Shown here piece after piece: positions 19,082 through 26,877 of a DNA stretch of 29,946 nucleotides. Below the pieces are notes generated by a model, which was not told the origin of the DNA, did no database searches, and saw only the letters and a list, made by a program, of their open reading frames with translations. The stretch comes from an uncultured Clostridia bacterium (GTDB lineage Bacteria > Bacillota > Clostridia > TANB77 > CAG-508). The stretch lies in contig CAQUUC010000002.1 of NCBI GenBank assembly GCA_948896235.1, positions 424,147 to 454,092 on the forward strand, given 5' to 3'. Each line of letters starts with the position of its first letter. Within the stretch, counting starts at the first letter, position 1. The position numbers were made by a program, and so were the translations under genes.

Positions 19082-21040
19082 ATGCAAAATAGTAACAAAA
19101 GAACCTTTGAAATAATAAATTCTAAAACGAAAATATATCTAATAATCATAGCAATATTACTAGCAGTAATATGTTTTTATGAAATTGCCTTTATAATGCC
19201 AGCAGTTATCTTGTTTGGGTTTATTTGTTTTTATGCAGTATGGACCAATAATAAAAGAAAAGCAGAAATTTCAGAACATATTAGGGAATTAACTATAAAT
19301 GTAGATAGTGCAGCAAAAAATACTCTTATAAATTCACCTTTTCCACTAATAATAGCAGAAACTGATGGAAATATCATTTATAAAAGCTCAAAATTCGTTA
19401 GTGAATTTGAAAACATAGATATAGAAAATACCCTAAATGAATTAATACAAGAAATAAAAATAGATATACAAGAAAAAATAAATGACAATGATAAAAATAG
19501 AACAAAAGATAGACAGATACAAATAGAACAAATAATACAAGATAAAAACTATAAAATCATAGGGGAATACGTAAAATCAAAGCAAGAGACGAAAAATAAT
19601 CAATCAGAATATATGCTGCTTTTATATTTTATAGATAACACAGACTATGTGAAAGCAATAAAAAAATATAATGATGCTCAAACTTGTATAGGAATAATTA
19701 TGATAGATAATTATGAAGAACTATTACAAAGAATATCTAATGAAGAAAGACCTGAAATCATAGCAAAAGTAGAAAAAACAATATATGATTGGGCATTGGA
19801 ATCAAATGGTGTAGTAATAAAATCTGAAAGAGATACTTTTGTATATGTATTTGAACAAAGATATTTAGACAAAGTAAAAGAAAATAAATTTCCAATATTA
19901 GATACTGTAAAAGAAATAAAATTAGAAGGAGCGCTTCAAATAACTTTAAGTATTTCTATATCAAATGAAGGTGCAACAGAATATGAAAAATATAAATCTG
20001 CATTAGCAGGAATGGATATTGCACTAGGGCGTGGAGGAGACCAAGCCGTGATCCGTGAAAATGAGAAATATCTATTCTTTGGAGGAAGAGCACAAGAACT
20101 AGAAAAGAGGACAAAAGTAAAAGCAAGAATAGTAGCACATGCGTTAGAAGAATTAATAGTAGAGTCAAAAGATATAATAATAATGGGACACACAAATGGA
20201 GATATAGATTCAATAGGTTCAAGTTTAGGAATATATAGGTTAGCAAAAAGCTTAGGAAAAACAGCAAATATAGTAAATGAAACAACAGGATTAAGCTTAG
20301 ACCAATTTATAGAATCAGTAGAAAAAGAAGAAGAGGAAGAAGTTTTCATAGATAAACCAGAAGCATTATCAAAAATAAGCCAAGATACATTACTAGTAGT
20401 AGTAGACACACATAAAAGAGGATATGTAGAGGTCCCAGCCTTACTTGAAAAAACAAATAAAATAGTAGTAATAGATCACCATAGAAGAAGTGCAGATTAT
20501 ATAGATAATGCAATTTTAACATTTCACGAAGTATACGCTTCATCAGCTGCGGAACTTGTAACAGAATTATTGCAATATGTGGAAAAACCAATAAAATTAA
20601 AACAAGTAGAAGTAGAAGGTTTATATGCAGGAATAATGACAGATACTAAAAACTTTACTTTTAAAACAGGAGTAAGAACATTTGAAGCGGCAGCATATTT
20701 ACGTAAATGTGGAGTAGATATAATAAAAGTTAAAAAATGGTTCCAAAGTGATTTAGAAAACTACAATACTATTGCTGAAATAGTAAAAGATGCAGAAATT
20801 ATACGTGATGGAATAGGAATATCAATTTATGATAAAGAAGACAAGAATGCAGGAGTAATATGTGCAAAAGCAGCAGATGAACTATTAACAATAAGCGATA
20901 TAACAGCATCATTTGTAATAGGAGACATAGGAGATAAAGTATGTATAAGTGGACGTTCAATAGGAGATATAAACGTACAAGTAATACTAGAAAAATTACG
21001 GAGGCGGAGGTCATATTACCTTAGCAGGAGCGCAAGTTGA
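19082..21040 (+). CDS. gdpP: GdpP-type cyclic-di-AMP phosphodiesterase, frameshifted near the C-terminus
   Basis: This membrane protein family (GdpP/YybT) hydrolyses c-di-AMP to pApA, and so influences osmotic balance, cell-wall stress and beta-lactam tolerance. Two transmembrane segments lie at about 17-55, followed by a PAS-like region and a degenerate GGDEF domain (about 200-340, GRGGDQAVIRE). The DHH domain has GHTNGDIDS (His370, Asp374, Asp376), the VDTH motif and DHH at 465-467. The frame as given ends in an Arg-rich stretch (KLRRRRSYY) and stops at 21040 after 652 residues. The family motif GGGGH is instead encoded in the +1 frame from base 21000, and continues to a stop at 21116; rejoined, the protein would have about 677 residues. 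One extra C at 20999 explains this. It may be a real mutation, an assembly error or, less likely, recoding. gdpP before rplI and dnaB is the usual Firmicutes order. Confidence 0.9.
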   Translation: MQNSNKRTFEIINSKTKIYLIIIAILLAVICFYEIAFIMPAVILFGFICFYAVWTNNKRKAEISEHIRELTINVDSAAKNTLINSPFPLIIAETDGNIIYKSSKFVSEFENIDIENTLNELIQEIKIDIQEKINDNDKNRTKDRQIQIEQIIQDKNYKIIGEYVKSKQETKNNQSEYMLLLYFIDNTDYVKAIKKYNDAQTCIGIIMIDNYEELLQRISNEERPEIIAKVEKTIYDWALESNGVVIKSERDTFVYVFEQRYLDKVKENKFPILDTVKEIKLEGALQITLSISISNEGATEYEKYKSALAGMDIALGRGGDQAVIRENEKYLFFGGRAQELEKRTKVKARIVAHALEELIVESKDIIIMGHTNGDIDSIGSSLGIYRLAKSLGKTANIVNETTGLSLDQFIESVEKEEEEEVFIDKPEALSKISQDTLLVVVDTHKRGYVEVPALLEKTNKIVVIDHHRRSADYIDNAILTFHEVYASSAAELVTELLQYVEKPIKLKQVEVEGLYAGIMTDTKNFTFKTGVRTFEAAAYLRKCGVDIIKVKKWFQSDLENYNTIAEIVKDAEIIRDGIGISIYDKEDKNAGVICAKAADELLTISDITASFVIGDIGDKVCISGRSIGDINVQVILEKLRRRRSYYLSRSAS

Positions 21041-21116
21041 AGGAAAAACAAAAGAAGAAGTAAAAGAAGAATTAATAAAGAAAATAGATGAATATTTTGA
21101 AGAATTAGGAAATTAG
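21000..21116 (+). pseudogene. gdpP: Displaced C-terminal end of gdpP in the +1 frame
   Basis: Codons from 21000 read GGGGHITLAGAQVEGKTKEE and go on for 18 more residues to TAG at 21114-21116. This is the expected end of the DHHA1 domain, including the Gly-rich GGGGH substrate-binding motif. It has no start codon of its own, and its frame is closed by stops at 20982 and 20988, so it can only be a tail cut off from gdpP. Confidence 0.85.
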
Positions 21117-21122
21117 ACATAT

Positions 21123-21149
21123 AAAGGCAGGTATAGCTACCTGTCTTTT
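21123..21149 (+). terminator. Terminator after gdpP
   Basis: AGGCAGGTA (21125-21133) pairs with TACCTGTCT (21138-21146; one G:U) around the loop TAGC, followed by TTT. It starts just after the TAG that would end the unshifted gdpP, which supports 21116 as the ancestral end of the gene. Confidence 0.75.
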
Positions 21150-21203
21150 GTATTAGTAAAACTATGTATAAAGCAAAAAAATTCCTTACATATCTAATAA
21201 TAC

Positions 21204-21232
21204 TTGAAAAATAGGCACATTTGTTATACAAT
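21204..21232 (+). promoter_or_regulatory. Promoter of the rplI-dnaB-tilS operon
   Basis: -35 TTGAAA (21204-21209), 17 bases, -10 TACAAT (21227-21232). The ribosome site TTAAGGAGGA lies just before ATG 21274. Confidence 0.7.
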
Positions 21233-21273
21233 ATAATCCATAAAGAAAAGCCTAACTTAAGGAGGAAAAATAA

Positions 21274-21720
21274 ATGAAAGTAATATTAAAGCAAGATATA
21301 AAAGGTGTAGGAAAAAAAGACCAAATAATAAACGCAAATGATGGATATGCAAGAAACTTTTTATTTCCTAAAGATTTAGCAGTACCAGCAGATAAAGGAA
21401 ATATGACAAACTTACAGTCAAAAAAATCATCAGAGGAGCATAGAAAAAATTTAGAAAAAGAAGCAGCAATTGAAACAAAAAAGAAAATAGAAGGAATACT
21501 TTTAAAATTACCAGTAAAAAGTGGAGAAAATGGAAAAGTATTTGGTTCAGTAACAGCAAAAGAAATAGGAGAAAGTTTAGAAAAACAATACCAAATAAAA
21601 GTAGATAAAAAGAAAATAGATTTAAAAGAGCCAATAAAAAATTTAGGTATGTTTAATATAGAAATAAAACTATACGATGGAGTAGTAGCAAAATTAAAAG
21701 TAAATGTAATAGGAGAATAA
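21274..21720 (+). CDS. rplI: Large ribosomal subunit protein bL9
   Basis: Ribosomal protein L9, which binds 23S rRNA near the base of the L1 stalk. Its 148 residues match the family length. The N-terminal domain begins MKVILKQDIKGVGKKDQI and continues with the signature NDGYARNFLFPKDLA. A Lys/Glu-rich connecting helix and the C-terminal domain (SGENGKVFGSVTAKEI, VDKKKIDLKEPIKNLG) follow. It is the first gene of an apparent operon, with dnaB only 4 bases after the stop codon. Confidence 0.97.
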   Translation: MKVILKQDIKGVGKKDQIINANDGYARNFLFPKDLAVPADKGNMTNLQSKKSSEEHRKNLEKEAAIETKKKIEGILLKLPVKSGENGKVFGSVTAKEIGESLEKQYQIKVDKKKIDLKEPIKNLGMFNIEIKLYDGVVAKLKVNVIGE

Positions 21721-21724
21721 AAAT

Positions 21725-23059
21725 ATGGAACTAGGAAAAATTCCACCAAGCGATATTGAAGCGGAACAAGCAGTATTAGGAAGTATGTTAACTGATAAAG
21801 ATGCAGTAATTGAAGCAATAGAAGTATTAAAACAAGAAGACTTTTATCGTGAAGACCATAAAGCCATATATGGAGCAATACTAAATTTATATAATAGAGC
21901 AGAACCAGTAGATATAATAACTTTAAAAGCAGAATTAACCTCTATGGGAAAAATTGACCAAGTAGGAGGTTTAGAATATCTTGCAAATTTACCAGAAATG
22001 GCTCCAACAAGTGCAAATATAGAAAAATATATAAAAATAGTAGAAGAAAAATCAATGTTAAGAACTCTAATTGGAACTGCAAATGAGATAATATCACTTG
22101 GATATGATCCAACAGAAGATGTAGAAATGATAATGGATGAAGCAGAAAAAAAGATATTTAACATTATGCAAAAAAAGAATCAAAAAGGATATGCATCAAT
22201 GAAAGACATATTAGTAGATACCTTTGCAGAACTTGAAAAATTATATAATCAAAAACAACATATAACGGGTGTGCCTACAGGCTTTAGTGACTTAGATTAC
22301 AAAACAGCAGGTTTACATCAATCAGATCTTGTATTAGTAGCAGCAAGACCTGCAATGGGAAAATCAGCATTTGCTTTAAATATAGCAACAAATGCTGCAA
22401 TAAGAGGAAATACTAAAGTAGCAATATTTAGTTTGGAAATGTCTAAAGAACAAATGGCAAATAGAATTCTATGTAGTGAAGCAATGGTAGACTCAAACAA
22501 AGTAAGAACAGGAAAAATGGATGAAGAAGACTGGGTAAAACTTGCAGGAGCACTAGGGCCATTATCAGAAGCTGGAATATATATAGATGATACTCCAGGG
22601 ATATCAGTTATGGAAATAAGAGCTAAATGTAGAAAATTAAAACTAGAAAAAGACATAGGGTTAGTAGTAATAGACTATCTTCAACTCGTACAATCAAGTA
22701 GTTCAAGGCGTGGAGGAAGTCGTGAACAAGAAATATCAGAAATAAGTAGATCTCTAAAAATACTAGCAAAAGAAATAAATGTACCAGTAATAGCATTGTC
22801 ACAATTATCAAGAGCACCAGAACAACGTCCAGACCATAGACCAATGTTATCAGACTTACGTGAATCAGGAGCAATAGAGCAAGATGCTGATATAGTAATG
22901 TTCTTATATAGGGATGATTATTATAACGAAGATAGTGAAAAGAAAAACATAGCAGAAGTAATAATTGCAAAACATAGATCGGGTTCAACTGGAACTGTAG
23001 AATTATTATGGCTAGGAAATTACACAAAATTTACTAATATAGACAAGTATCACGAATAA
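21725..23059 (+). CDS. dnaB: Replicative DNA helicase
   Basis: Hexameric helicase that unwinds DNA at the replication fork (named dnaC in Bacillus). Its 444 residues are typical. The N-terminal domain begins with PPSDIEAEQAVLGSML, a family hallmark. The RecA-like C-terminal domain holds Walker A RPAMGKSAF at about 208-216, Walker B LVVIDYLQL, and later SQLSRAPEQR and LRESGAIEQDAD. No intein is present, although this gene is a common intein site. The ribosome site lies inside the end of rplI (AGGAGA), so translation of the two is probably coupled. tilS follows after 13 bases. Confidence 0.97.
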   Translation: MELGKIPPSDIEAEQAVLGSMLTDKDAVIEAIEVLKQEDFYREDHKAIYGAILNLYNRAEPVDIITLKAELTSMGKIDQVGGLEYLANLPEMAPTSANIEKYIKIVEEKSMLRTLIGTANEIISLGYDPTEDVEMIMDEAEKKIFNIMQKKNQKGYASMKDILVDTFAELEKLYNQKQHITGVPTGFSDLDYKTAGLHQSDLVLVAARPAMGKSAFALNIATNAAIRGNTKVAIFSLEMSKEQMANRILCSEAMVDSNKVRTGKMDEEDWVKLAGALGPLSEAGIYIDDTPGISVMEIRAKCRKLKLEKDIGLVVIDYLQLVQSSSSRRGGSREQEISEISRSLKILAKEINVPVIALSQLSRAPEQRPDHRPMLSDLRESGAIEQDADIVMFLYRDDYYNEDSEKKNIAEVIIAKHRSGSTGTVELLWLGNYTKFTNIDKYHE

Positions 23060-23072
23060 AGAGAGGAAAAGT

Positions 23073-24059
23073 ATGTTAGAAGAAGTTGTATTAGAAACAA
23101 TTAATAAAAACAACTTAATAAAGAACGGAGATTCTATCGTAGTAGGAGTGTCAGGGGGACCTGACTCTATTACGTTATTAGACATACTTATAAAACTACA
23201 AAAAAACATAAAGTTTAATATTGTAGTTGCACATATAAATCATATGATAAGGACCGATGCAGATGAGGATCAAGAATATGTTGAAAAATACTGTAAAAAG
23301 AACAATATTCCATTCTATGTAAAAAGGGAAAAAGTAGAAATCTTAGCAAAAAATCAAAAAATTGGAACAGAGGAAGCTGGAAGAAACTTAAGATATGAAT
23401 TTTTTAATGAAGTATTACAAAAAACAAAATCAAATAAAATTGCAACAGCACATACAAAAAACGATAATGTAGAAACAGTTTTAATGAATATAATAAGAGG
23501 TTCTGGAACAAAAGGATTAACAGGAATAGAAATAATAAGAGATGATAAATATATACGACCATTATTAGAAATTAGTAGAACTGAGATAGAAGAATATTGT
23601 GAAAAAAATAATTTAGCTCCACGAATAGATAGTACCAATATGGAAAATATATATACAAGAAACAAAATAAGAAATCTATTAATTCCATATATACAAAAAG
23701 AATTTAATCCAAATATTATAGAAGCAGTAGATAGACTTTCTAAAATTTCAAAAGAAGAAAATAAATATTTTGAAAAAATAACCCAAAAAATATATGAAGA
23801 TATTTTGGTAGAAGAAACAAAAAATGAAATAGTTTTAGATTTAAAAAAATTTAATACATTAGAAATAGTTATAAAAAATAGAATAATGTTATATACTATT
23901 AATAGGCTTTTTGGGTCAAGTAGTGGAATAGAAAAAATCCATTTGCAAGATATAATAAAACTATGTAATAACAATATTGGAAACAAATATTTAGTTCCAA
24001 ATAAAAAAGTAAAAATTTTATTAAAAAATAAACAAATCTTTATTATGAAAAACTTATAG
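23073..24059 (+). CDS. tilS: tRNA(Ile)-lysidine synthase, short form
   Basis: The enzyme attaches lysine to C34 of tRNA-Ile(CAU) using ATP, so that the tRNA reads AUA. This matters here because AUA is the dominant Ile codon of the neighbouring genes. The PP-loop SGGPDS is at residues 27-32, followed by the family motifs AHINHMIR, GTEEAGRNLRYEFF, ATAHTKNDNVETVLMN and RPLLEISRTEIEEYC. At 328 residues it is shorter than the Bacillus and E. coli proteins (over 430) and seems to lack the full C-terminal domain, resembling the compact type known from Aquifex. It is the last gene of the rplI operon. hpt, often found between tilS and ftsH, is absent. Confidence 0.94.
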   Translation: MLEEVVLETINKNNLIKNGDSIVVGVSGGPDSITLLDILIKLQKNIKFNIVVAHINHMIRTDADEDQEYVEKYCKKNNIPFYVKREKVEILAKNQKIGTEEAGRNLRYEFFNEVLQKTKSNKIATAHTKNDNVETVLMNIIRGSGTKGLTGIEIIRDDKYIRPLLEISRTEIEEYCEKNNLAPRIDSTNMENIYTRNKIRNLLIPYIQKEFNPNIIEAVDRLSKISKEENKYFEKITQKIYEDILVEETKNEIVLDLKKFNTLEIVIKNRIMLYTINRLFGSSSGIEKIHLQDIIKLCNNNIGNKYLVPNKKVKILLKNKQIFIMKNL

Positions 24060-24077
24060 CTTCCGTAAGGAAAAGCT
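24058..24077 (+). other. Small stem-loop after tilS containing CTTCCGTAA
   Basis: AGCTTCC (24058-24064) pairs with GG and AAGCT (24069-24077, with a two-base bulge) around the loop GTAA. It overlaps the tilS stop codon. No T-tract follows, so it is not a clear terminator. Its 9-mer CTTCCGTAA also occurs at 8688-8696, upstream of the giant gene's promoter. Confidence 0.35.
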
Positions 24078-24118
24078 TGATACACCTACAATGACACAAA
24101 AAAGACACATAAAAACTA

Positions 24119-24147
24119 TTGCAAATGCATATTTTATATGTTATATT
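24119..24147 (+). promoter_or_regulatory. Promoter of ftsH
   Basis: -35 TTGCAA (24119-24124), 17 bases, -10 TATATT (24142-24147) preceded by an extended TG at 24139-24140. The upstream ATG at 24091 would lie outside this transcript, which supports the TTG start at 24205. Confidence 0.65.
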
Positions 24148-24190
24148 TCAAGACAACTAATAGATTTGGAAGTTATAAAACTATCCAAAA

Positions 24191-24196
24191 AGGAGG
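24191..24196 (+). promoter_or_regulatory. Ribosome binding site that fixes the ftsH start
   Basis: A perfect AGGAGG, 8 bases before TTG 24205. The longer frame from ATG 24091 has no such site and adds 38 residues unlike any FtsH N-terminus. Confidence 0.85.
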
Positions 24197-24204
24197 ATAA
24201 AAAA

Positions 24205-26004
24205 TTGAAAAGTGGATTAAAAACTTTAGGAATGTGGTTAATAATAGGTGTAATATTTATAGTATTATTAACAACAATAATTGATAATTCAAACTCAAAA
24301 ATGAACTATTCAGAATTAGTTACAAAAATAGAAGCGGGAGAAGTAAAAGAAATAGAAATAACATCAGATGATACAAAAGCATATGTAACGTTAAAAGGTG
24401 AAACAAATAAAAAAGAAGTAAACATACCAAGCATATATAGCTTTATGACATATATAGAAGAACCATTAAAGGCTGGAGAAATATCATTAAAAGAACAAAA
24501 TCAATCAATATTTATAACAATACTTGGACTATTAACACCATTTGGATTACTAATAATCTTTTTAATATTCTGGTTCTTAGTAATGAATGGTGGTCAAGGT
24601 GCAGGAAATAAAACAATGTCTTTTGGAAAATCAAAAGCAAGACTAATGGGAAATGAAGATAAAAATAGAGTTACATTTGAAGATGTAGCAGGTGTAGATG
24701 AAGAAAAAGAAGAATTACAAGAAATAGTAGAATTCTTAAAAAATCCAAGAAAATTTACAGATATGGGAGCAAGAATTCCAAAAGGAGTGTTACTTGTAGG
24801 TCAACCAGGAACAGGAAAAACATTACTTGCAAAAGCAGTAGCAGGAGAAGCAGGAGTACCATTCTTTATAATAAGTGGATCAGACTTTGTAGAAATGTTT
24901 GTTGGTGTTGGAGCATCACGTGTAAGAGACCTATTTGAAGAAGCAAAGAAAAAAGCACCATGTATCATATTCATAGATGAGATAGATGCAGTAGGACGTC
25001 AAAGAGGAGCAGGTTTAGGTGGAGGACATGACGAAAGAGAACAAACACTAAACCAATTATTAGTTGAAATGGACGGATTTGGAACCAACGAAGGAGTTAT
25101 AGTACTTGCTGCAACCAATAGACCAGATGTATTAGATAAAGCATTACTTCGTCCAGGAAGATTTGACCGTCAAATAGTAGTATCAGCACCAGATGTAAAA
25201 GCAAGAGAACAAATATTAGAAGTACACGCAAAAAAGAAAAAACTAGCAGAAGATGTAGACCTAAAAACTATAGCTAAAAATACATCAGGATTTGCAGGAG
25301 CAGACTTAGAAAATGTATTAAATGAAGCAGCATTACTTGCTGCAAGAAGAAATAAAACAGAAATAGCAATGCAGGAAATAGAAGATGCTATGGTAAAAGT
25401 AACAATGGGACCAGAAAAGAAAACCAGAGTAAGAAGTGAAAAAGAAAATAAATTAGTAGCATATCATGAAGCAGGGCATGCGGTAGTAAGTAGATTCTTA
25501 CCAACACAAGATGCAGTACACCAAATATCAATAGTACCACGTGGAATGGCTGGAGGATATACGATGTATCGTCCAACAGAAGATAAATCATTTATGTCAA
25601 AAACAGAAATGGAAGAAAACATAGTATCACTATTAGGTGGAAGAGTAGCAGAGCAATTAATATTAAATGATATTTCAACAGGAGCTTCAAACGATATAGA
25701 AAGAGCAACAAAAATAGCAAGAAGTATGGTAACAAAATATGGAATGAGCGAAACTGTAGGAACAATAATGTTAGGTTCAAACAACGAAGAAGTATTCTTA
25801 GGAAGAGACTTTGCACAAAGCAAAGAATATTCAGAAGAAACAGCAAGCATAATAGATAAAGAAACTAAAAAGATAATAGATACAGCATATAGAACAGCAG
25901 AAGAAATATTAAAAGCAAATATAGATAAATTACACCAAGTAGCAGGAATATTACTAGAAAAAGAAAAAATCGATGGAGAAGAATTTGCAGAGATATTTGA
26001 ATAA
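24205..26004 (+). CDS. ftsH: ATP-dependent zinc metalloprotease FtsH
   Basis: Membrane-anchored AAA+ protease that degrades misfolded membrane proteins and regulators. Starting at TTG 24205 it has 599 residues, normal for the family. TM1 is at about 6-25 and TM2 at about 95-125, with a short external domain between. The AAA domain has Walker A GQPGTGKT at 199-206 (Gln where most FtsH have Pro), Walker B IIFIDEID around 254-261, and the second region of homology (ATNRPDVLDKALLRPGRFDR). The protease zinc site HEAGH is at 421-425, and the third-ligand region is GASNDIERAT. It has its own promoter and terminator downstream of tilS, the usual position in Firmicutes. Confidence 0.97.
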   Translation: MKSGLKTLGMWLIIGVIFIVLLTTIIDNSNSKMNYSELVTKIEAGEVKEIEITSDDTKAYVTLKGETNKKEVNIPSIYSFMTYIEEPLKAGEISLKEQNQSIFITILGLLTPFGLLIIFLIFWFLVMNGGQGAGNKTMSFGKSKARLMGNEDKNRVTFEDVAGVDEEKEELQEIVEFLKNPRKFTDMGARIPKGVLLVGQPGTGKTLLAKAVAGEAGVPFFIISGSDFVEMFVGVGASRVRDLFEEAKKKAPCIIFIDEIDAVGRQRGAGLGGGHDEREQTLNQLLVEMDGFGTNEGVIVLAATNRPDVLDKALLRPGRFDRQIVVSAPDVKAREQILEVHAKKKKLAEDVDLKTIAKNTSGFAGADLENVLNEAALLAARRNKTEIAMQEIEDAMVKVTMGPEKKTRVRSEKENKLVAYHEAGHAVVSRFLPTQDAVHQISIVPRGMAGGYTMYRPTEDKSFMSKTEMEENIVSLLGGRVAEQLILNDISTGASNDIERATKIARSMVTKYGMSETVGTIMLGSNNEEVFLGRDFAQSKEYSEETASIIDKETKKIIDTAYRTAEEILKANIDKLHQVAGILLEKEKIDGEEFAEIFE

Positions 26005-26012
26005 AATAATAT

Positions 26013-26043
26013 AAAAAAGCCATTCATACTGAATGGCTTTTTT
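26013..26043 (+). terminator. Terminator of ftsH
   Basis: AAAAAAGCCATTC pairs perfectly with GAATGGCTTTTTT around a 5-base loop, 9 bases after the stop codon. Confidence 0.9.
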
Positions 26044-26065
26044 ACTATGTTATGCAATAGGTAAA

Positions 26066-26094
26066 TTGCAATATTATGTAAAATATGCTATAAT
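26066..26094 (+). promoter_or_regulatory. Promoter of the GNAT gene
   Basis: -35 TTGCAA (26066-26071), 17 bases, -10 TATAAT (26089-26094) with an extended TGC just before it. The gene has its own start signals, and the ribosome site GGGAGA lies 7 bases before ATG 26141. Confidence 0.7.
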
Positions 26095-26140
26095 AATTTT
26101 GGCACAATAAACAATTGATTCATTATAGGGAGATGGCTAT

Positions 26141-26587
26141 ATGACATTATCAAATTTAAATATGACAACTGACCGGAAAAACGATAACATTTTATTTGAT
26201 GTACGCATTTTTGAAGATCATGTGAAGTGTGATGCCTTTATTGAAAACGAAAGTGTTTGTTTCTGCAAAGTAAACATTGGTACCGAAAATCATACATGGG
26301 AAATTGTAGCATGGTTTACTAATGAAAACTTTCAGGGACAAGGGATTGGAAAACAAACACTTACAAGGGCTCTTTCCAAGCTGTATGAAATTACTGGTAC
26401 TCCTAAAGAAATAGAGTACAATTGGAATGGGAGCAATTCCTATGTACTGGAGTGGATGGAAAGGCATTTTGATGCAAAATGTTCTTGTCCTATCGAGGTT
26501 CTGAAGGAATATGCAGGTGATTGTTGGGATAGCCACATATATAAATTGAATGTGGCCAAAGTCCTAGATTATTTTGGAATAAAATAA
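26141..26587 (+). CDS. GNAT-family N-acetyltransferase, likely acquired
   Basis: Probable acetyl-CoA-dependent N-acetyltransferase of 148 residues; substrate unknown. The acetyl-CoA binding motif A is visible as NENFQGQGIGKQTLTRAL at about residues 63-80 (Q-x-x-G-x-G), after a beta strand WEIVAWF. The C-terminal half has several Cys and Trp (HFDAKCSCPIEV, YAGDCWD) and is less typical. Codon use differs clearly from the neighbours: Ile is often ATT rather than ATA, and CTG, CGG, CGC, TCC and GGG appear. Together with its own promoter and a different style of terminator, this suggests horizontal transfer. It could act on a small molecule, an antibiotic or a protein; nothing here decides between them. 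No antitoxin-like partner sits next to it. Confidence 0.75.
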   Translation: MTLSNLNMTTDRKNDNILFDVRIFEDHVKCDAFIENESVCFCKVNIGTENHTWEIVAWFTNENFQGQGIGKQTLTRALSKLYEITGTPKEIEYNWNGSNSYVLEWMERHFDAKCSCPIEVLKEYAGDCWDSHIYKLNVAKVLDYFGIK

Positions 26588-26598
26588 AATCATCATCA

Positions 26599-26669
26599 CA
26601 GGATAGCTAAGAGTTGTTGTTACCTATTATGAAAAGCGTAAATTTCTAACTGAAATACGTTTCATCCTG
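26599..26669 (+). other. Bulged long stem-loop after the GNAT gene
   Basis: ATGAAA, CGTA and TTTC (26629-26646) pair with GAAA, TACG and TTTCAT (26652-26665), with two-base bulges at 26635-26636 and 26641-26642: 14 pairs in all around the loop TAACT. An outer CAGGAT (26599-26604) can pair with ATCCTG (26664-26669), though it shares AT with the inner stem. No T-tract follows. It may be a structured 3' UTR or an end remnant of the acquired segment. It does not fit an integron attC site. Confidence 0.4.
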
Positions 26670-26699
26670 GAGTAGTAAAACAAAACACCAAGATGGCAG

Positions 26700-26729
26700 A
26701 AAATCATTACCGAAAGGTAGTGATTTTTT
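26700..26729 (+). terminator. Terminator of the GNAT gene
   Basis: An 11-bp stem (26701-26711 with 26716-26726, one G:U) closed by a GAAA tetraloop and ending in TTTTTTG. The GNRA-loop terminator differs from the other terminators of the window. Confidence 0.8.
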
Positions 26730-26811
26730 GTATAACTTTAGAGTAATAATATTAGGATAGATATAACCTAAGCTTATGTATATTTGTAATAACAAAAAAA
26801 AACTCTTTCTA

Positions 26812-26840
26812 TTGACATGAGCATATTATAAAGATAAAAT
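26812..26840 (+). promoter_or_regulatory. Promoter of the pilin-like gene
   Basis: A perfect -35 TTGACA (26812-26817), 17 bases, -10 TAAAAT (26835-26840). The predicted transcription start near 26847 leaves only about 7 bases before ATG 26854 but about 31 before ATG 26878, which favours the second start. Confidence 0.75.
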
Positions 26841-26877
26841 TAGATAGTAAAATATGAATAGAAAGGAACAAAAGAAA

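Noticed and set aside
21725..23059. Possible intein in dnaB
   Set aside because: The protein is of normal length and the Walker and SQLSRAPEQR regions are uninterrupted.
24091..24204. Longer ftsH start at ATG 24091
   Set aside because: It has no ribosome site, lies upstream of the ftsH promoter, and would add residues unlike FtsH, whereas AGGAGG precedes TTG 24205.
26141..26587. GNAT gene as a toxin of a toxin-antitoxin pair
   Set aside because: No small DNA-binding antitoxin gene is adjacent; the gene stands alone with its own promoter and terminator.
26588..26670. Possible integron attC site after the GNAT gene
   Set aside because: There is a bulged stem-loop, but the RYYYAAC and GTTRRRY core sites are not at its ends, and no integrase or further cassettes are present.
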